NCBI RefSeq assembly: GCF_901709675.1 | Contig: NC_051098.1 | Coordinates: 8,123,000 to 8,186,999, forward strand | Direction: 5' to 3' | Length of the DNA stretch: 64,000 bases | DNA from: Syngnathus acus | Lineage: Eukaryota; Chordata; Actinopteri; Syngnathiformes; Syngnathidae | In this document: in pieces, positions 12,367 to 26,600 of the stretch | Layout of the letters: each line of letters opens with the position of its first letter | Numbering within the stretch: the first letter of the stretch is position 1 | Made by a program: the position numbers and the translations under genes | Notes under the pieces: generated by a model | What the model was told of the DNA's origin: nothing | The model's input: the letters and a program-made list of their open reading frames with translations, nothing else | Databases searched by the model: none

Positions 12367-12876
12367 TACACAAAATCCATCTACATTTCGAAGGCAGTCA
12401 TTGAATAAATGGGAATATTTCTCCAGTCGTGGACTTAAGGTGCCATTGTGGTTAGCCCATCTGCCTCAATAGGTTCCAACCCTCTCATGATTCTTCTGAA
12501 GCAGAGCATGATCAAAAATGTATGGAATATACCTAAAAAGATCAAAGTTGGACTTCAAACCTTCTTAATGTACATTAGCTCATCTGAGATACAGTGAGCA
12601 TCTATACAATTAGCACTAAGTGAACTAACAATTATACATTTGTAATAGTTAGTCCTCTCCATTGTGAATCTTACACGAGGAGTTTTACTTTCCATTTGTT
12701 TTATGTTATGTCATAATATAGTGGGTAACTTCTATTTGCATTTGTAACTTCTATTTGTTAAAAACTTTGTGGTAGCCTGCACTGTTAAGGGTTTTATAGT
12801 GAACAGATGAATTCACTTGACATTATTTACGATTGGAAACAAAATATATGGCATGACAACAACTTGAAAGTCAACA

Positions 12877-13123
12877 GGCAAGGCAAGGCAAGTTTATTTA
12901 TAGAGCACAATTCATACGCAAGGCAATTCGAAGTGCTTTACAGTTACAAAACAAAATAGTCAGATAAAATCATTAATCAAATCAATAAATACATATATTA
13001 AAAGCAAACAGACAGAAAATAATCAATAAATACATACATTAAAAACAAACAGACAGAAAATACTTTCAGTTTTCATATGCACAGGTAAAAAGAACTGTTT
13101 TCAGCCTGGATTTGAACATTGTC
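12877..13123. repeat. Interspersed fish repeat (AGGCAAGGCAAGTTTATTTA)
   Basis: Contains AGGCAAGGCAAGTTTATTTA and GAAGTGCTTTACAG, a phrase I recognise as widespread in teleost genomes. An internal block (ATCAATAAATACATA...AACAGACAGAAAAT) occurs twice in tandem. A more eroded relative lies near 25775-25830. Class uncertain. Confidence 0.6.
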
Positions 13124-13624
13124 AGATTTCAGGCCTCACCTTTTCTGGGCATATGTAGTTGTTGTATTCCACTTTAAAAGTACCACTGAAATGTTATTCT
13201 ACAGACAAAAAACAAAAAAAATCCCTAAGGCAAAGCAGGTCACCACTTCAGCACCTTTTAATCCAAACAGACGATAGTTTGTAGCCAGCCGCTGGTGAAA
13301 AATGTAATCAGCTCTCACAGTCAGTTTAGTCACATGGATTAACGGACCAACAGCACTCTAATCAGGACCGGCCGACTGCTAGGAGATGCTAATAGGAGGC
13401 AATGTGCGCTTATATACAATGCAAATGAGTTGCTATTTCAACACATGCACACTTTTTAAGGTTTTTCTTCAAGCAATGATGACTACAGACCTACCTGGTC
13501 CACAAGCTTGCTAACAGAAAAAAAGCAGATCTAGTTTGCGCCATGTGTGAATGTGTCAATTTGTATCATGATATTGCTAAATGAACAGCAGTATCCTAAC
13601 AAAATTCTAATGCTGTTAAGAAAA

Positions 13625-13745
13625 TCTATCCATCCATTTTTTAAATTCGCATTTATCCTCATTATGGTCATAAGTGAGCTCCCGCCGATCCCAGTTGAGT
13701 TTGGATGAGAACCCGAAACACACGAGGGAAATTTATTCATACACA
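13625..13745 (-). repeat. Degenerate fish interspersed repeat (ATCCATCC end)
   Basis: Begins CTATCCATCCATTTTTTAAA and carries a diverged CCGATCCCAGTTGAGTTTGG segment; the same family as 8521-8625. Confidence 0.55.
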
Positions 13746-16700
13746 TGGATGGTGTAATTGAATGGCTCAAAATCTTGCAAAATTCCCACTGCCCTACTTT
13801 ACAGTTGTAAATGATGATGACGTTTTTTTTAAATTATTTTTTCCCTGCCAATCTAGTGAAGCACACCGGTGATTTACAAACTTAATATAATTTTCATACA
13901 AAACATCTGTTCATTATTCGGAGAGAAACAGTCATTCACACTCATAGTTATTTTTAAGACTTTATTTAGCTCTAGGAACATGTTTTTGAAATGTGAGAAG
14001 AATACGCAAATTGCAACAAGGAACACCCAACTTCAATCCTTTGAGCCAAATGGGCTAAATCTAGTACAGGGTGTCAACGTTCATATGTAAAATTTCTTAA
14101 ATATATGAGTGACAAATTCACGCTGTATATCCGTGTAGAAGCAAAATCGTGCTGTATCACAATGTGAACTATCTACTATACAGTATATTTTTAACTTTTA
14201 AGTGTAACAATGAAAATAATATTGATCGAGTTGTCAATTTGTAGATATTTGCTAGCATTGGCAAACAGATTTTTGTGGCTGAATATTGTATTGGTTTATC
14301 ATTTACCATTTAATTGAAGCGAAGTCTGGTGAGTCAATAAAAAAATGCATATAAAAAGTTTAATTAAGATCTAATATCGCAATAAAAAAAATGCATATAA
14401 AAAGTTTAGTTAAGATCTAATTTCTCCATCCTATTCAAAAATGTTTTTGCAAGTAAAAACTTTCTACAATGTCATGAGAATGAGCTAATACACAAATACT
14501 GGGACTTTTGTGTAACTAATTAATTAGTCGTTAGAGTCTTTTACTTCATGCTCCCACTCACTAACACATAGAGAGGGAAAAAAAGTGAGAAATAGTGATG
14601 GAAGTGTGAAAAAGTACCGCCAAGAAAAGTGTGAACCAACCACAGGAAGTCATGCAGTTATTGAATCCTTTTTATCGGTCAAGTGTTGAAAAATACACAA
14701 GGAATTTGACTCCCATTGTTTAAGTAACTCGAGTATGACAAAAACAAGCAAGTATGATAAACAAGAACATGTAGGATGTAGCACATAGGGGCGAACTGTC
14801 AAAACTAGCAGTTCATTGTCACCTTTAGGTGAAATCAAAGTACCTAATCAAGTGTCAAAATAAGAAAAGGCTATTTTGTTCTAAACAGAATATAAAATAA
14901 TCGATTTTAAAAATATCGTTATTCTCGGCCAATTGCAATATGTTGCCTACAACTAACAGTACAGCAGACTGGATGTGAAATTCACTAGATAAATTTTAAA
15001 TTTAACAGTACAAAGCGTTAAGTATAGGCCTGTCGAGGTTTCTGTGCAAATGTCCAAATATGGGTCTGTGTTACATTTTCTTCCTGCCCGAGGCAACAAT
15101 TAGAGTGAATTCATGACTCCATAAAGGCTATTATGCTCCCATTAAAAATCCATTATGAGATGATGTTGTTGGACGGTAGGAGATGTTTACTGGTCCTCTG
15201 GGTATCAGTCACAGATGCTTAAGAGACAAACAATTGGCTCACTTTCTTATGTTCACTTGTTTTATTGCTGTAAATCAAATTAGGAAGTGATTGATCCATG
15301 TCTATTGAGACATGCAGTCTGACTCTGTTAGTTTGGATGTGTTATAGATTGTTTAATAATAGATCCATGCTGAAACAGGAATGTGAAATGCGCACAGCCA
15401 CAATTGAGGATAAAGGACATAAATAAGACAAGATGGTTGGTGGGCGGCAAAAGTTGTTTTAGAAGCCATTGGAACGGAGGAAATTAGTAAGCGCAGGACG
15501 TTGTTGGCCCGCTGGCAACCGGAAGGACAATATCTGTCATCTGCCTGCTTCAAGGTGTTTTTTTTTTAATAAGAGATGTGATTATGCGGCATTAAACACA
15601 GCAGGTAGACCGGGAAAACCACAGTATTCTTGCATGTATCTTATTGTTTACCATTAAAATACAATAACAATAGAATTGTTTTAATTAAAAAATTACTCAA
15701 TAATGTACTAACAAAGAATAGTTTTACACAAAAAAGAGAAGAAAGGTTTTTTTTAAATAATGCCTGAAAAGGAGAAGATGAAAGTGTTCTGAGAAGCTTC
15801 TTTGGTGCCTTTTGCATGCTTAAATATTGTGTTATGTTTAAAAACAATAGGAATTTGTTACCTAGTCCTTGAGCTATATTTTCTGTCTTACTTTCACATG
15901 TGAACATATTTATTTATCTTTAGCTTCATCTTTTTTTGTCTCAGGTCATTCAGGATGCTGTTGTTTACCGCCCAAAGTTGCTGCACCATCCACTGAGGAG
16001 TATTTGTTTTCATTGTCTTAACTGTTACTCAAAGCAGGGCTCATTTTTCAAAATCAACAAGAAATGAGATTGTGAGGTATCGTACACCATTAATCGTGTT
16101 TGTCTGGATTCTAGGTCTGCAACTACTGATTGATTTAATAATCATTTAATCTGTCTACTATTTTGTCAATTCATTGATTAATTGGACAATAAAACATGCT
16201 CTTTATTCAACGATAAGACATTGTTTCAAATTGATAGTACCAAAAACAAGTTATTTATGACCAAAGTCCATTATATGTTGGAAAAGTGGAATATAATGAT
16301 CAACATATTTATACCTGATGACAAGCAAATATTTTATTCTGTTTACTATTTATTTATTTTATCTTATCATTTTATATTTATTTATTTATATTATTATATC
16401 TATTTATTCAAAAAATCTGTCTGCTTTCATGGAATATGACAGAAAACAGACAATATCTACTGTTGACAAGTTGAAATTCTGAGGATTTGGACAATTTTAA
16501 ATAAACAAAATAAACAATTAATGGATGATCAAAAATCGTTTCAATTAATGGATCAATCATTGCACCTCTACTGCAATCACAATGTTGTTGGAGGTGTTAC
16601 TCTCAAACCATAATTAAACCATAATGGTTTATTCCATTCAGATTTTTAGTCTGCTAAATGACCATAAACATCAATTTTTGGATTCAAGTAAAACACCTTT

Positions 16701-17254
16701 GACAATGAACCATATGCTAATTGACCATCAAGAGAGACATTTTATCTGATGACAGCCATGGCAAATGGCATCACACCAACCACATTAATATCCATTTGAC
16801 CTTTTGCATAATAGCACTGCACTACTACGACCACTCTAGTTGTTGGATGTGTGCTATAAACCCCTGAATATTATCCAAAGGATAATCTTTTAAAACCTAT
16901 AACAGATCAAGAGGTCACTTGTTGGTCATTGTAACATTGTGCCAAGCTCAAGTCACTATTCTCGCTTCTGTCATTAGCATGCATTAAAGGATGTGTAGCC
17001 AAGAAAACAGAAAACAAAACACTCAATAATACTGATGCTTGCAGTGGGAGATAGGAGTCCAAAATAAAGGCTGTTAAAGTCTTATCAGGACTTTGCACAA
17101 GCGCATGTGGATGTGTGATCTGTTCAAATGTCTAATTAAGTCTTTCTTTCTCCTGGTGTAAAAGGATTGAAATGAAACACACAAAAAGGGCAGTCACCAT
17201 GATGCTCACCAGATCGGGTGAGGACCCAAAATGAACATACATTGTAAGCTACAT
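13746..17254. other. Non-coding stretch with a short tandem duplication
   Basis: No gene recognised. At about 14337-14422 a block of roughly 45 bp (ATGCATATAAAAAGTTTAAT then TAAGATCTAAT) is present twice with two differences. Homopolymers and AT-rich tracts are frequent. The stretch 15085-15330 has more balanced composition, without coding signature. Confidence 0.45.
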
Positions 17255-17341
17255 CAGAGGTCCCCAACCATAAAGGCCGGTCCGCAAAAATATTTCTGAC
17301 ACGTAACCGGTCCGTGGCGCAAAAAAGGTTGGGGACCACTG
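17255..17341. mobile_element. Miniature hAT-like element
   Basis: 87 bp with inverted ends CAGAGGTCCCCAACC and GGTTGGGGACCACTG. I see no matching 8-bp flanks, so the target duplication has decayed or the ends are slightly misplaced. A fragment with the same right end (GGTTGGGGACCTCTG) lies at 26794. Confidence 0.65.
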
Positions 17342-20300
17342 GATTAAGCCACCAAAATAAAACTAGCTTTAGTTTTACACCTTTGATCATATTAAATGCA
17401 TGAATACAGTAGATCAAAGTCAAATGAAGGCAATGCACAACACATTGAGGCTTTTTTTGGATGCCTTTTCAAGGTGATTCAAATTTAACAGCATGCAGCG
17501 TGATGCCGTGCTTATTTTCTGCGGGGGTGCAGTGAAAACTTGTCTCTTTTTATTCCACTAGCGCTACCTGCACGCACACTATTCTGACCCTTTCCTCTAA
17601 GGGGAGAGAGAGGAAGAAGCATCACCAATAGCTTCATCTAGGAGACACTTTCTACTCTTTATTTTCCAGTCATCTTTTTCACTCTGTGATGTTTTGAGTC
17701 AGCCATTGGATTGGATATAACTGAGCAATTCTTGAATTGAAGTCTAGTTTTAATATGTAAATAATATGGACAGCCACCATACCCCCTCCCCAAAGTACAT
17801 TGATTATGTGAGGCCTAATAGAACATCCAGCTAGTGGTAATTGGATGATTACAATCTTCTGGGGGGATGCTTAAAAATACACCAAGCATACTGAAAATAA
17901 AAAGGATGTGCTATTTGTTTTTGGACAAAAGTTTCCACTATCATTATGCTACATGCTATACTAGGATGATGTCTGACTAAAAAAATAACTTCTGTTGTTA
18001 AATGTATGGGGTTGCGTAATATACATTCAATAGTTTGATGCAGATACTTTTAGGGGTTGAAATAAAATGGAATCAAAGGTTTTTACAATTCAAAAACAAA
18101 GAGGAAACTCCTCCAGCTGACAGCTGTTTTGAAGTTTTGATTTGCCACATCTTTCTCAGGCAATGCTTAAGCTAATAAATCATTCATAATAACTTTATGT
18201 AATGTATTGAAATATTAATAAATAGCTAAATAAGAAACTCCAATATTGGATTTGATTGCCTTTAAATATGTTCATTAAACAGCTTTTCAGAATATTTGAA
18301 TCACAATAAAAAAAAGTATATATATATATATATTTGAATCACAATAAAAAAATTTCCAACAAAAAGTGCAGGGATTCAGCAGCGTAACTTAAAGGTTAAA
18401 TGAAAACTTCTGCAGAGAAATAGCTCCCCAGTATTTTACAGTAAGTGAAGTATTCCACATTTTAATATAATTGAAATGTTCAACTTTCAGTTAGCTTCGT
18501 TTTAAGTCAAAACAAAACCAAAAATTTAGTCCCAGGCTCAGCAGCATTGCTTACAAACTTAACTTAAATAATAAATAAATAGTTTCCCGAGACTGACCTA
18601 ATTGAAATTGAAACCTTAGTCACTGGATCTTTAAAAAAACGCCAGATGAAGATCTGCATCAAAATGCAGAATTTCAGCATCAATTCCATCTTTGAGGTTC
18701 CATTATGTTAATTTGATTTAGTCGGTTAATAAGTACAGTGCATACCAGGAACATGGCAACTGACTGTTCCAGGAAATAATGCATCACATGTGGTGCTTAA
18801 TATTTAAACAGCGCATGTGGATTCAGAGAACAAAACAGCAGGATAGCAAAGCAGCATCTTCAATGCTCATATTTTAGCATGCAGGGCACATTCTCCTTGC
18901 ACATTATGTCCTTCTTTTTTTGCCACACAAAGCTGTTTTTGTTTGCATAGCGTCGCACATTTCGACAACGTGACAAAAAGTGATTGACAGTGAGAGAGGT
19001 ATTCTTTGTTTGTTGTTGTCCTTGTTGTATGCAGAAATTTGCATCAACCTTTTTATGACTATTTTCTACTAAGCTGCTCTAGGAAGCAACTGTACACGTG
19101 TGGGACAAAAAAATAAAAAATACATCTCAGCTCAGCATGATTGAGTGCCATTCTAAACTACTGTTTGGTACATTACCTTAACTTGCTTATTAATCAAACG
19201 GTTAAACAGTATTTTGATAGAGGCCTGGTATTAATTCTGTTATAAACTGTCAACTGTGCGAATTTCTGTCAGTCATAGGGGCTAGGTGATTAGATTGTCA
19301 GAGTAAACTGAGGATGACATCCATTTGTTTCTACACTGCAGCTATGCTTTTCCACATCACATCCTTTTACATAAATGAAAGTGACACTTACAGGTTGAGC
19401 CATAGTACTCCTGTATAATCGGTCTTGGCCAGTAATGTAAGTTACTGTCATACACGAGACCAATGAAAGTGGGCAATGATGATACGCAATATGATGGAAA
19501 CAATGGTGCCAAAGTTGTTGAACTTGTTGCAATGCACATCCACATTCCCATTATTTACATTTCAAGTAGATTAGACCTACAATTGCCTGGCTACTAGTCC
19601 ATTGTACATCTTGTCCAAAGTCACTTGAGATAGGCTTCATCTGGCCCTGATGGATGGAAGCCAACCCACCAAAACAACAAATCTGCCCCTGCCTTCAATA
19701 TGTGCTGCTGGGAACAGGAAGAGTGCTGCTTTGTTTTCTGTTGACCCATATTTGATGCCAGGAGATGCCATCACATTTTTTGGACGTTCAGCTTGGTCAC
19801 TCTTTAACACGCTCATGGGCTCAGCTACAAAGCACTTACACATACAAAATCAATGTGCCCATCAAAATCAATAGAGAGTCCTCTAATGCAATGTGATTCA
19901 ATCGCTCCATGTTTTCCCATCATTTACTGTACATTTAAAGCAAATTAGACTTCAAACATGCAATTGAGCAGCTAACAGTTGTAGGTGTGCCCCATTTCTT
20001 TCCCAATGCCATCTGGAATAAATTTAACAAACTGACAAAAATCGACAGATGAATGACATGTAATGAAAATAAATTCCTTACATTCAGTATTTTATGCAAT
20101 CCAAAGGCTCTTAAGTGCAGTGAGTCACCCAGCATGAGCACATGCTCATCTTGTTGGGACTTTCAACTGCCCCAATCAGAGATCATCACATTATCTCACT
20201 TGGGTGATTTATTTGGCATAGTTTTTAATCCAGTTGCCTTTCCTGACACTACTGAGCAATTTTACACCGACTGGGAATTGAACACATACTACAAGAAAGC

Positions 20301-21750
20301 AGTAGTATGAAAAACGACACTACCAAGTAAGCAAGTACTGCACATGGGAATAAAAAGAAAAATATTATGGAATACCTTGCTAAGTAGCTTGACGTAGCAT
20401 CAGCACTTTGTCTTTTTTTTTTTTTTTTTTAATCAGACAACAGTAGCACACTGGCAAACACTGCTAACAAAAAGAGGCCATGACAAATCAAATGAAACAG
20501 AACGTGCTATTTGATCACCATCTAATGAGACTTATTCAACTCGGTCATACGTGACGGAATGGGTGCAACCATGTATGCGCACAACATTTGTCTATGTATT
20601 AAATAACATAAACACTAAGTAATGCGTTAATTGTATTTCCCTCAATAATTCAATGTAAGTGGATCGAGGGCAACAATGTTGATCACAGCAATCCCCAGAG
20701 ATGACACCCCCTAATGGGAATAATAATTTCCCTCTTTGTCAATAAAGTATTCACCCTCAACCTTCTATGAACTTTAGTGCTACTAGGTCCTCTGCATTTG
20801 TTCTCAATATGTCTAGATAGGATGCAATGTTCTGTTACTAATTTGGAATTAAATTTGCACCAACAGGTTGCTCCTCTGCCAGCCGTTGATGATGCTTCGT
20901 GGAAATCAGCGATAAAAACCATACCACATAGCAGAGGTGAAATACAACAAATTCAAACGAGGTCATAATACCGGGGCTTCCTTTATAAAATGGACCGGTT
21001 ATACTGGGGCAAAAAAGTCAAAGATTACAATGATAATGATTAATGGCATGGCTACAAAGTTACAAAGTGAAATGAGCACATCAGCATCATCACTAGCTGA
21101 GTGCTCTTGGTTAATTAGTTTGACATTTAGAAAAATATTCCTATTGTGCCCTCATTGAGAAGCCACTAAATGAAAATCCTGGAAGCAGAACAATATATTT
21201 CACATTGTCAGAACTGGGCTAAGGCTAATTAAACCAGTGTCTAGAACACGTGCAGATTATTTTCACGTACCTTTCTCTGGCTGGTGTTTAATGGTGTCAT
21301 GAAGAAAATGAAAGTGGGCCCTGTTTTCCGCCGAGAATGATGTTCAATTCCTTTAATGAGATGTTTTCTCTAAAAGAACGCAGAAAGAAATGTCCTTCAT
21401 AGACTCAATCGTACTTGCAGCAAAGACCCTCAAAAGAAAACTCTCCAACTCATTCTTACAAAAGCTACAGAGGCATGTTGGAATCGTTGTCTTATAGAAA
21501 ATTTGCTGCAACTGAATTGTGTACAACTGCCTTGAGGAAAAATCTACAATAAGCCTACCGTTTCAGAATATTATGGTTGCTGACATTCGGAACGATGGAG
21601 TGCAATCTTCTTGCAGGAAGTGCTCCACCATTTCAACTAACTCACCATGTCACACCTGGCTTTAATTTAATGATCCAAAGGTAATTTGTCCCAGCGACTC
21701 GATTTAAAGCTTAACTTCCCAACAAACTGTATATTTAGACTGATAGAGTA
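17342..21750. other. Non-coding stretch, no gene seen
   Basis: No exon supported. Near 18290-18355 a 20-bp phrase (TTTGAATCACAATAAAAAAA) occurs twice around a (TA)n tract. A long T run lies near 20412-20430. The stretch 20930-21190 contains ATTA-rich, non-repetitive sequence that would merit a conservation test. Confidence 0.45.
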
Positions 21751-21832
21751 GATGAGGTGACCGAGTGGTTAAGGTGATGGACTGCTAATCCATTGTGCTC
21801 TGCACGCGTGGGTTCGAATCCCATCCTCATCG
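21751..21832 (+). tRNA. tRNA-Ser (anticodon GCT)
   Basis: 82-nt class II tRNA. Acceptor arms GATGAGG and CCTCATC pair, followed by discriminator G. The D-arm contains CCGAGTGGTTAAGG (A box), the anticodon arm is TGGACTGCTAATCCA with GCT in the loop, the long variable arm is TGTGCTCTGCACG, and the T-arm GTGGGTTCGAATCCCAT holds the B box GGTTCGAATCC. A TTTT tract at 21844-21847 can end Pol III transcription. CCA is not encoded, as expected for a eukaryote. The acceptor shows T:A at a place where the usual vertebrate tRNA-Ser(GCT) has C:G, as a compensated pair. Confidence 0.95.
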
Positions 21833-22114
21833 AGTTGTCCTTGTTTTATCCTATATTGAATGTGTTTATATAAGGTTATCCCAGGTTTATGTCGATAGGT
21901 CATCTGCTTTGCGTGGGGAATTCTATTCCTTAAACGTTTAGAGCATTCTGACATGCACCTTTGCAATGTGCTTCATTCCAAAGCGTGGGACTGGCAATGG
22001 ATACAGCTCGATCCCCTGTGAGCCTTTGCTGAGTCCACTGTAACTCTAACAACGTCCATCCACCGATCTAAGGCACAGAGCAGTATGAGTGAAGGAGCTC
22101 AGAGATGTAAGATG

Positions 22115-22465
22115 AGCTGAGATCATTCAAAGATTTGAAAACAAATAACACTGAGAACCAGTAAAGGGACGCCAGAGTAGAACTATATGCTCTCTCTTCT
22201 GAGTACCATTCAATCGACAAACAGCGGCCTTTTGGACCAACTGGAGACGATTGATGGAGGACTGGCTGACTTCAAAATAAAGAGCACTACAGTAATCCAG
22301 CCGAGATGTCACGAAAGCATGAATCACTGTTTGAAAGTGCTGTTGAGAAAGGAGAAGCTTTACATTAGCTTGGTGCCTAAAATGAAAAAAGCTGGCTCCA
22401 ATTTGCCCATCCAATTTTAAATCACTATCCAGTTTAAGACCCAATTCGAGACTGTTGACTTTAGA
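22115..22465 (-). mobile_element. LINE fragment, C-terminal part of ORF2, decayed
   Basis: On the minus strand the translation includes HAFVTSRLDYCSALYFEVSQ followed by SINRLQLVQKAA, then TQKREHI and WRPFTGSQ. These are typical of the region after the reverse transcriptase domain in teleost LINEs. A frame change is needed after KREHI, and neither the RT catalytic motif nor the endonuclease is present. Confidence 0.75.
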
Positions 22466-23237
22466 TAAGGATCTCTATAACCACATCAAATTTTGAATTT
22501 CAAAACTGTATAGGATCTGATGACCTTTTCACTACTATGTTAGAGAGATGCTAATTTGCACCATTTTCCATGCAACATTGCCAAGCGTTACTGTGCAAAA
22601 AAAATGAATTGCTGCCATTAATGAAGCCCATTCAATCTGAGACTATCAATGGCTGATAAGAAGATTAGTGCAGGGCTCAGAATTGGTGCTTAGATAATGT
22701 GCCAGGATCTCTAAGCAGCATGCGAGTGAAAAGCTGCTGCTAACCAAATCACTTTACTTACTTGGTTGCATTAAGGAGAAGCTAGTGGAAATGCCATTGT
22801 GATCATATGTGATGTCAAATAACGAATAAAAGAAAGCAGGGTGAGCAGATTCGACACAAGAAACACTTTCCTGGATTCACATCGTATCTTTCTTGTGTGT
22901 ATCACATCTCATAATATAAAGAGAACAAATGAAATTAAACTCATATCCAATCCTCAAAGTGTTCAATGGCATTTTCACATTGTCCAATTCCATTATAGCA
23001 GAGCAGTGATGACTTCACACTTCAGCAGTAGGTCATGTCAGAGGTTGCTGACCAGGAGCTAGTGGGGGGAGGGTGATGCAGTACATTCTATTTCCAGTCT
23101 CAGAATGCAAGTGGACTGTTGGCATGTGGTCTGAAGGAAGAACAGCCCGAAAAGCACTTGGGCAAAATTCAGTGACGTGGCGCATAATATCACCCCTGGA
23201 CTGTCACGCCTTTTGTGTCACAGCCAGATGTACTGTG
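22466..23237. other. Non-coding stretch, no gene seen
   Basis: No supported exon. The segment around 22600-22760 is non-repetitive and of balanced composition; function unknown. Confidence 0.4.
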
Positions 23238-23632
23238 CCGTATTTTCCGGACTATAAGGCGCACCTAAAAACCTAAAGTTTTCTCAAAAGCCGACAGTGC
23301 GCCTTATAGTCCGGTGCGCCTTATATATGGACCAAATTCCTACATTTAAACTGGCCCGAAGCATTGTGTCATGAAACCAATCATAAGTGGCCCGCTGAAG
23401 ACTAGGAATCATGAATCAGAAAGACTATGGATCATTATTTTGTGATTATAAAGTAATATGTTGCGTCTGAAGTTGAAATGAAAAAGATAAAATGGAGAAT
23501 GATTTGATTTGGATTAAAAATCTGACATGACGCATTAATGGTACGCCTTATAGAAGGACAAAGTTTTAAAATGGGCCATTCATTGAAGGTGCGCCTTATA
23601 GTCCGGTGCGCCTTATAGTCCGTAAAATACGG
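23238..23632. mobile_element. MITE, best-preserved ends of the family
   Basis: Begins CCGTATTTTCCGGACTATAA followed by GGCGCACC and ends with GGTGCGCCTTATAGTCCGTA then AAATACGG. The GCGCCTTATAGTCC phrase also recurs internally near each end. Flanked on the right by TA and on the left by TG. Non-coding. Confidence 0.8.
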
Positions 23633-26600
23633 TACTTTGTTGTAGACTCAGTTGCGTCTCTATGAAGACTTAGTGGACGCAACAACTACCACAAAATGTA
23701 TATATTTTTATTACCTGGAGCAAACAACGCAAATCACAGGGAGAACATGACAACTCCACACAGGAGCCAAGATTCAAACCCTGAGACAGACTTTCAAACC
23801 ACTCCATGCTGTGATAAAGCAAGAAAGCTTTAAGATAATTAAAATAGATGTTGTAAACTGTGTGGTCAACAGAATGAACTGCGAGAAGAGAGAATTGGGC
23901 AAGAGAAGACAAACGAAATCTAGAAATCTGAAGTGACAAAGGACACGTCATATGGAAGAAGACACACGATGGAGAAAGAAAGAATGATTGAGCAACACAT
24001 TAGAATATATTGGTCAGGATGTTGAGTAGGACAGAAGAGGACGGACTGAGTCATCGTTATGATAATTCGGAGGCGGCAGGGTGCTGACTCACTCTAATGT
24101 ACTTTCACAGAAACATGGAATGTCACAGCGCACCTCAGGGGCGCGATGATCAGTGCAAAGTTAGGAGACACGCAATACTGTAGCGATCGAGCACTGGCAC
24201 TCTTGTGCTGGTGTCGACTACCATCTTTAAAAAAGGACAGTGAAATTGGAACTTGATTTCCAAAACATGTTTTACTCCTTCTTTGAAGCTAGAAGACATA
24301 TCATCTCTTCTATATTTTCTTTTTCAACAGTACTGGTGACCTTTTATAAATGAATGCACATGTTAGACTCTTTATATCACAGCCAACTTCTTTTCATCAC
24401 GAATTGTAATCCCTAAACACATCACAGTTTATTACATACCAAGGCTGGCTCGCCATTGCTTGCCAAACTAACCCTAAATCACTGCTATCTTTTCATCTGC
24501 AAGGCTATCCTATGTATGCTCCAGGCTTAAAAGTGTTCCCTCATTGCGCAAAACTCTGTTAGCTATTATAGCCTCAGATCTCAAGAGGTCAAGTCTCTCT
24601 ATCCAAAGAGAGTGCAACCTTTGTAATACAATACTTGGAAGAATTCATTAAGAACAAGGCAGTCAGTGTAAAATCAAGCCACATGCTACCGGATCATAAA
24701 AATCACCACACACAACATTGAGGCTTTAATTTCTCTTAAGTGGTGAATGCACCTAGCTAATTTTTGGGCCGTGAAGTCTGTTAGTTTAATGAGACTTTGC
24801 CGTGTATTATTTTGCATTATACTGCATTGCATTGTACAGATAATTAGAAAGGGCTGCAGAAGCAGGATAACAATACTGATCATTTAAATAAGGTGTGTTG
24901 CAACAGGGAAACATAGAAAACATGCAGGAGGACCAGAGTTACCTACCCATGTACTGAAGTGTGATTCTCATACATCTAAGTAAAACAAAAGATGATTTTA
25001 GCAAGCATTTGGCGCTGTGAGGTTTCATCAGATAATTTGCATTAATGAGTGCAGTAAATAGTGTTTACTGAAGATATAGCCGAGTCATACTGTAGATAGA
25101 TTGGTCTATAGTACAGGAATAAGACAGTGCCAGCATGCACTCCTGATGATTTTTTCATGATGTTGAGCCATTACGACTCCCCTAATGACTTCTGAATGAG
25201 ATGCCAGATGTTAAGACTTTTGAACTGAACAACTCCATACACATTTATGTGTCCCATAAACCAATGTAATTGATCAAAACAATGCCTTGAGGATTTTTTC
25301 TAGTTCATTTCATTTATGTGCATGTCTTGTTAAACGACCGGATTGTCTTTAATGCATTCAATCCATTATTAGCTTTCTTAATCAGACAACATCTGAGTGT
25401 CCTTTTACATCAAATTTGTTTTTGATATGAGTTACTGTTACTAGATGAGTTAAAATTGCTGTCCCTCTAGGAAAATGAAAATACTTGGGCAACACTAAAC
25501 TAACTCACAACCCTTTGCTGATTTGCCATCAGTGAGTGGATGAGGCATTTACTTTGACCTTTTCCTTCCCTTTGAGTCATCATTACCTGCGTCAACATTT
25601 GAATGACTCAACACTATAAAAGTACATTCAAGTCAGAGAGGATATTCAAATGCAGCCCATTTACCGCACAGCGATTTATTGTTTTTATTATACTCGGAAT
25701 ATCTCAGTGGTAATAGTAAGTGGTTAAGCAGTGCCCTATAGAATTTATTATAATTTTTCTCACAGAAGCAAAGCAAATTATAAAGCACAATTTATACACG
25801 AGGCAATTCAATTTGCTTCACTGAGCAAACACCCAACACGCAAAAACAATTCCATACAAAACTACTGAAGACATTCAAAGGCAAAGCAGCCTTAAAAGCT
25901 CATGTATTAAATGAATTGACAACAATGTAACCAAGTGAAGAAAAACAGTATGAAAAATGAATGAAAAGGAACTTTTTCATTCGTCTGTTTTAGTTCCTCT
26001 TGTAAATGTGAAAAGTTTTGTTTTTCAAAAAGCACTTTCATTTTCATTTTATTTCATTCTGGGTTTTTTCAATTGTAGTTTTAGTTTTCATTCAATAAAA
26101 TAACCTCAATTATTACTTTGCTAGTCTCCTTGCACTGATTCATAGAATAGCAAAAGTTAAAAAAACACTATTATAAATAATGAAAGCTACATACTGGAAA
26201 AGAACGGACCTTATGTCATGTACTGGATACAAGAGAAATTCAAAAATAATCATATAAAAGACTATCCAAGTGTGGCTGAAGTAATAGATTTTAGTGTAAA
26301 CATATTGTAATGTGCAAAGATGAAGGCATTCAAGTGTTGTATGTCACAGAGGTATTGTACACTGGACACATTAAAGTGAGCAGGAACATAAAGATAAAAA
26401 TGTTGCACAGCGTGGTAGGAAGGGATCAAATAGTTCTTTCCCCCACCTTTCCATCACCTTAAACCATGCTGGCCATATTCTTGTGTGACGTCTGACCTGA
26501 GCGTATAAAGCTTTGTGTGCAAGTCATTTGTTGACATCTCCACAGAATAAATGAACCGGTGCTCACATTTGCTAACTGAGCTGAATTCTGAATTCTAAAT

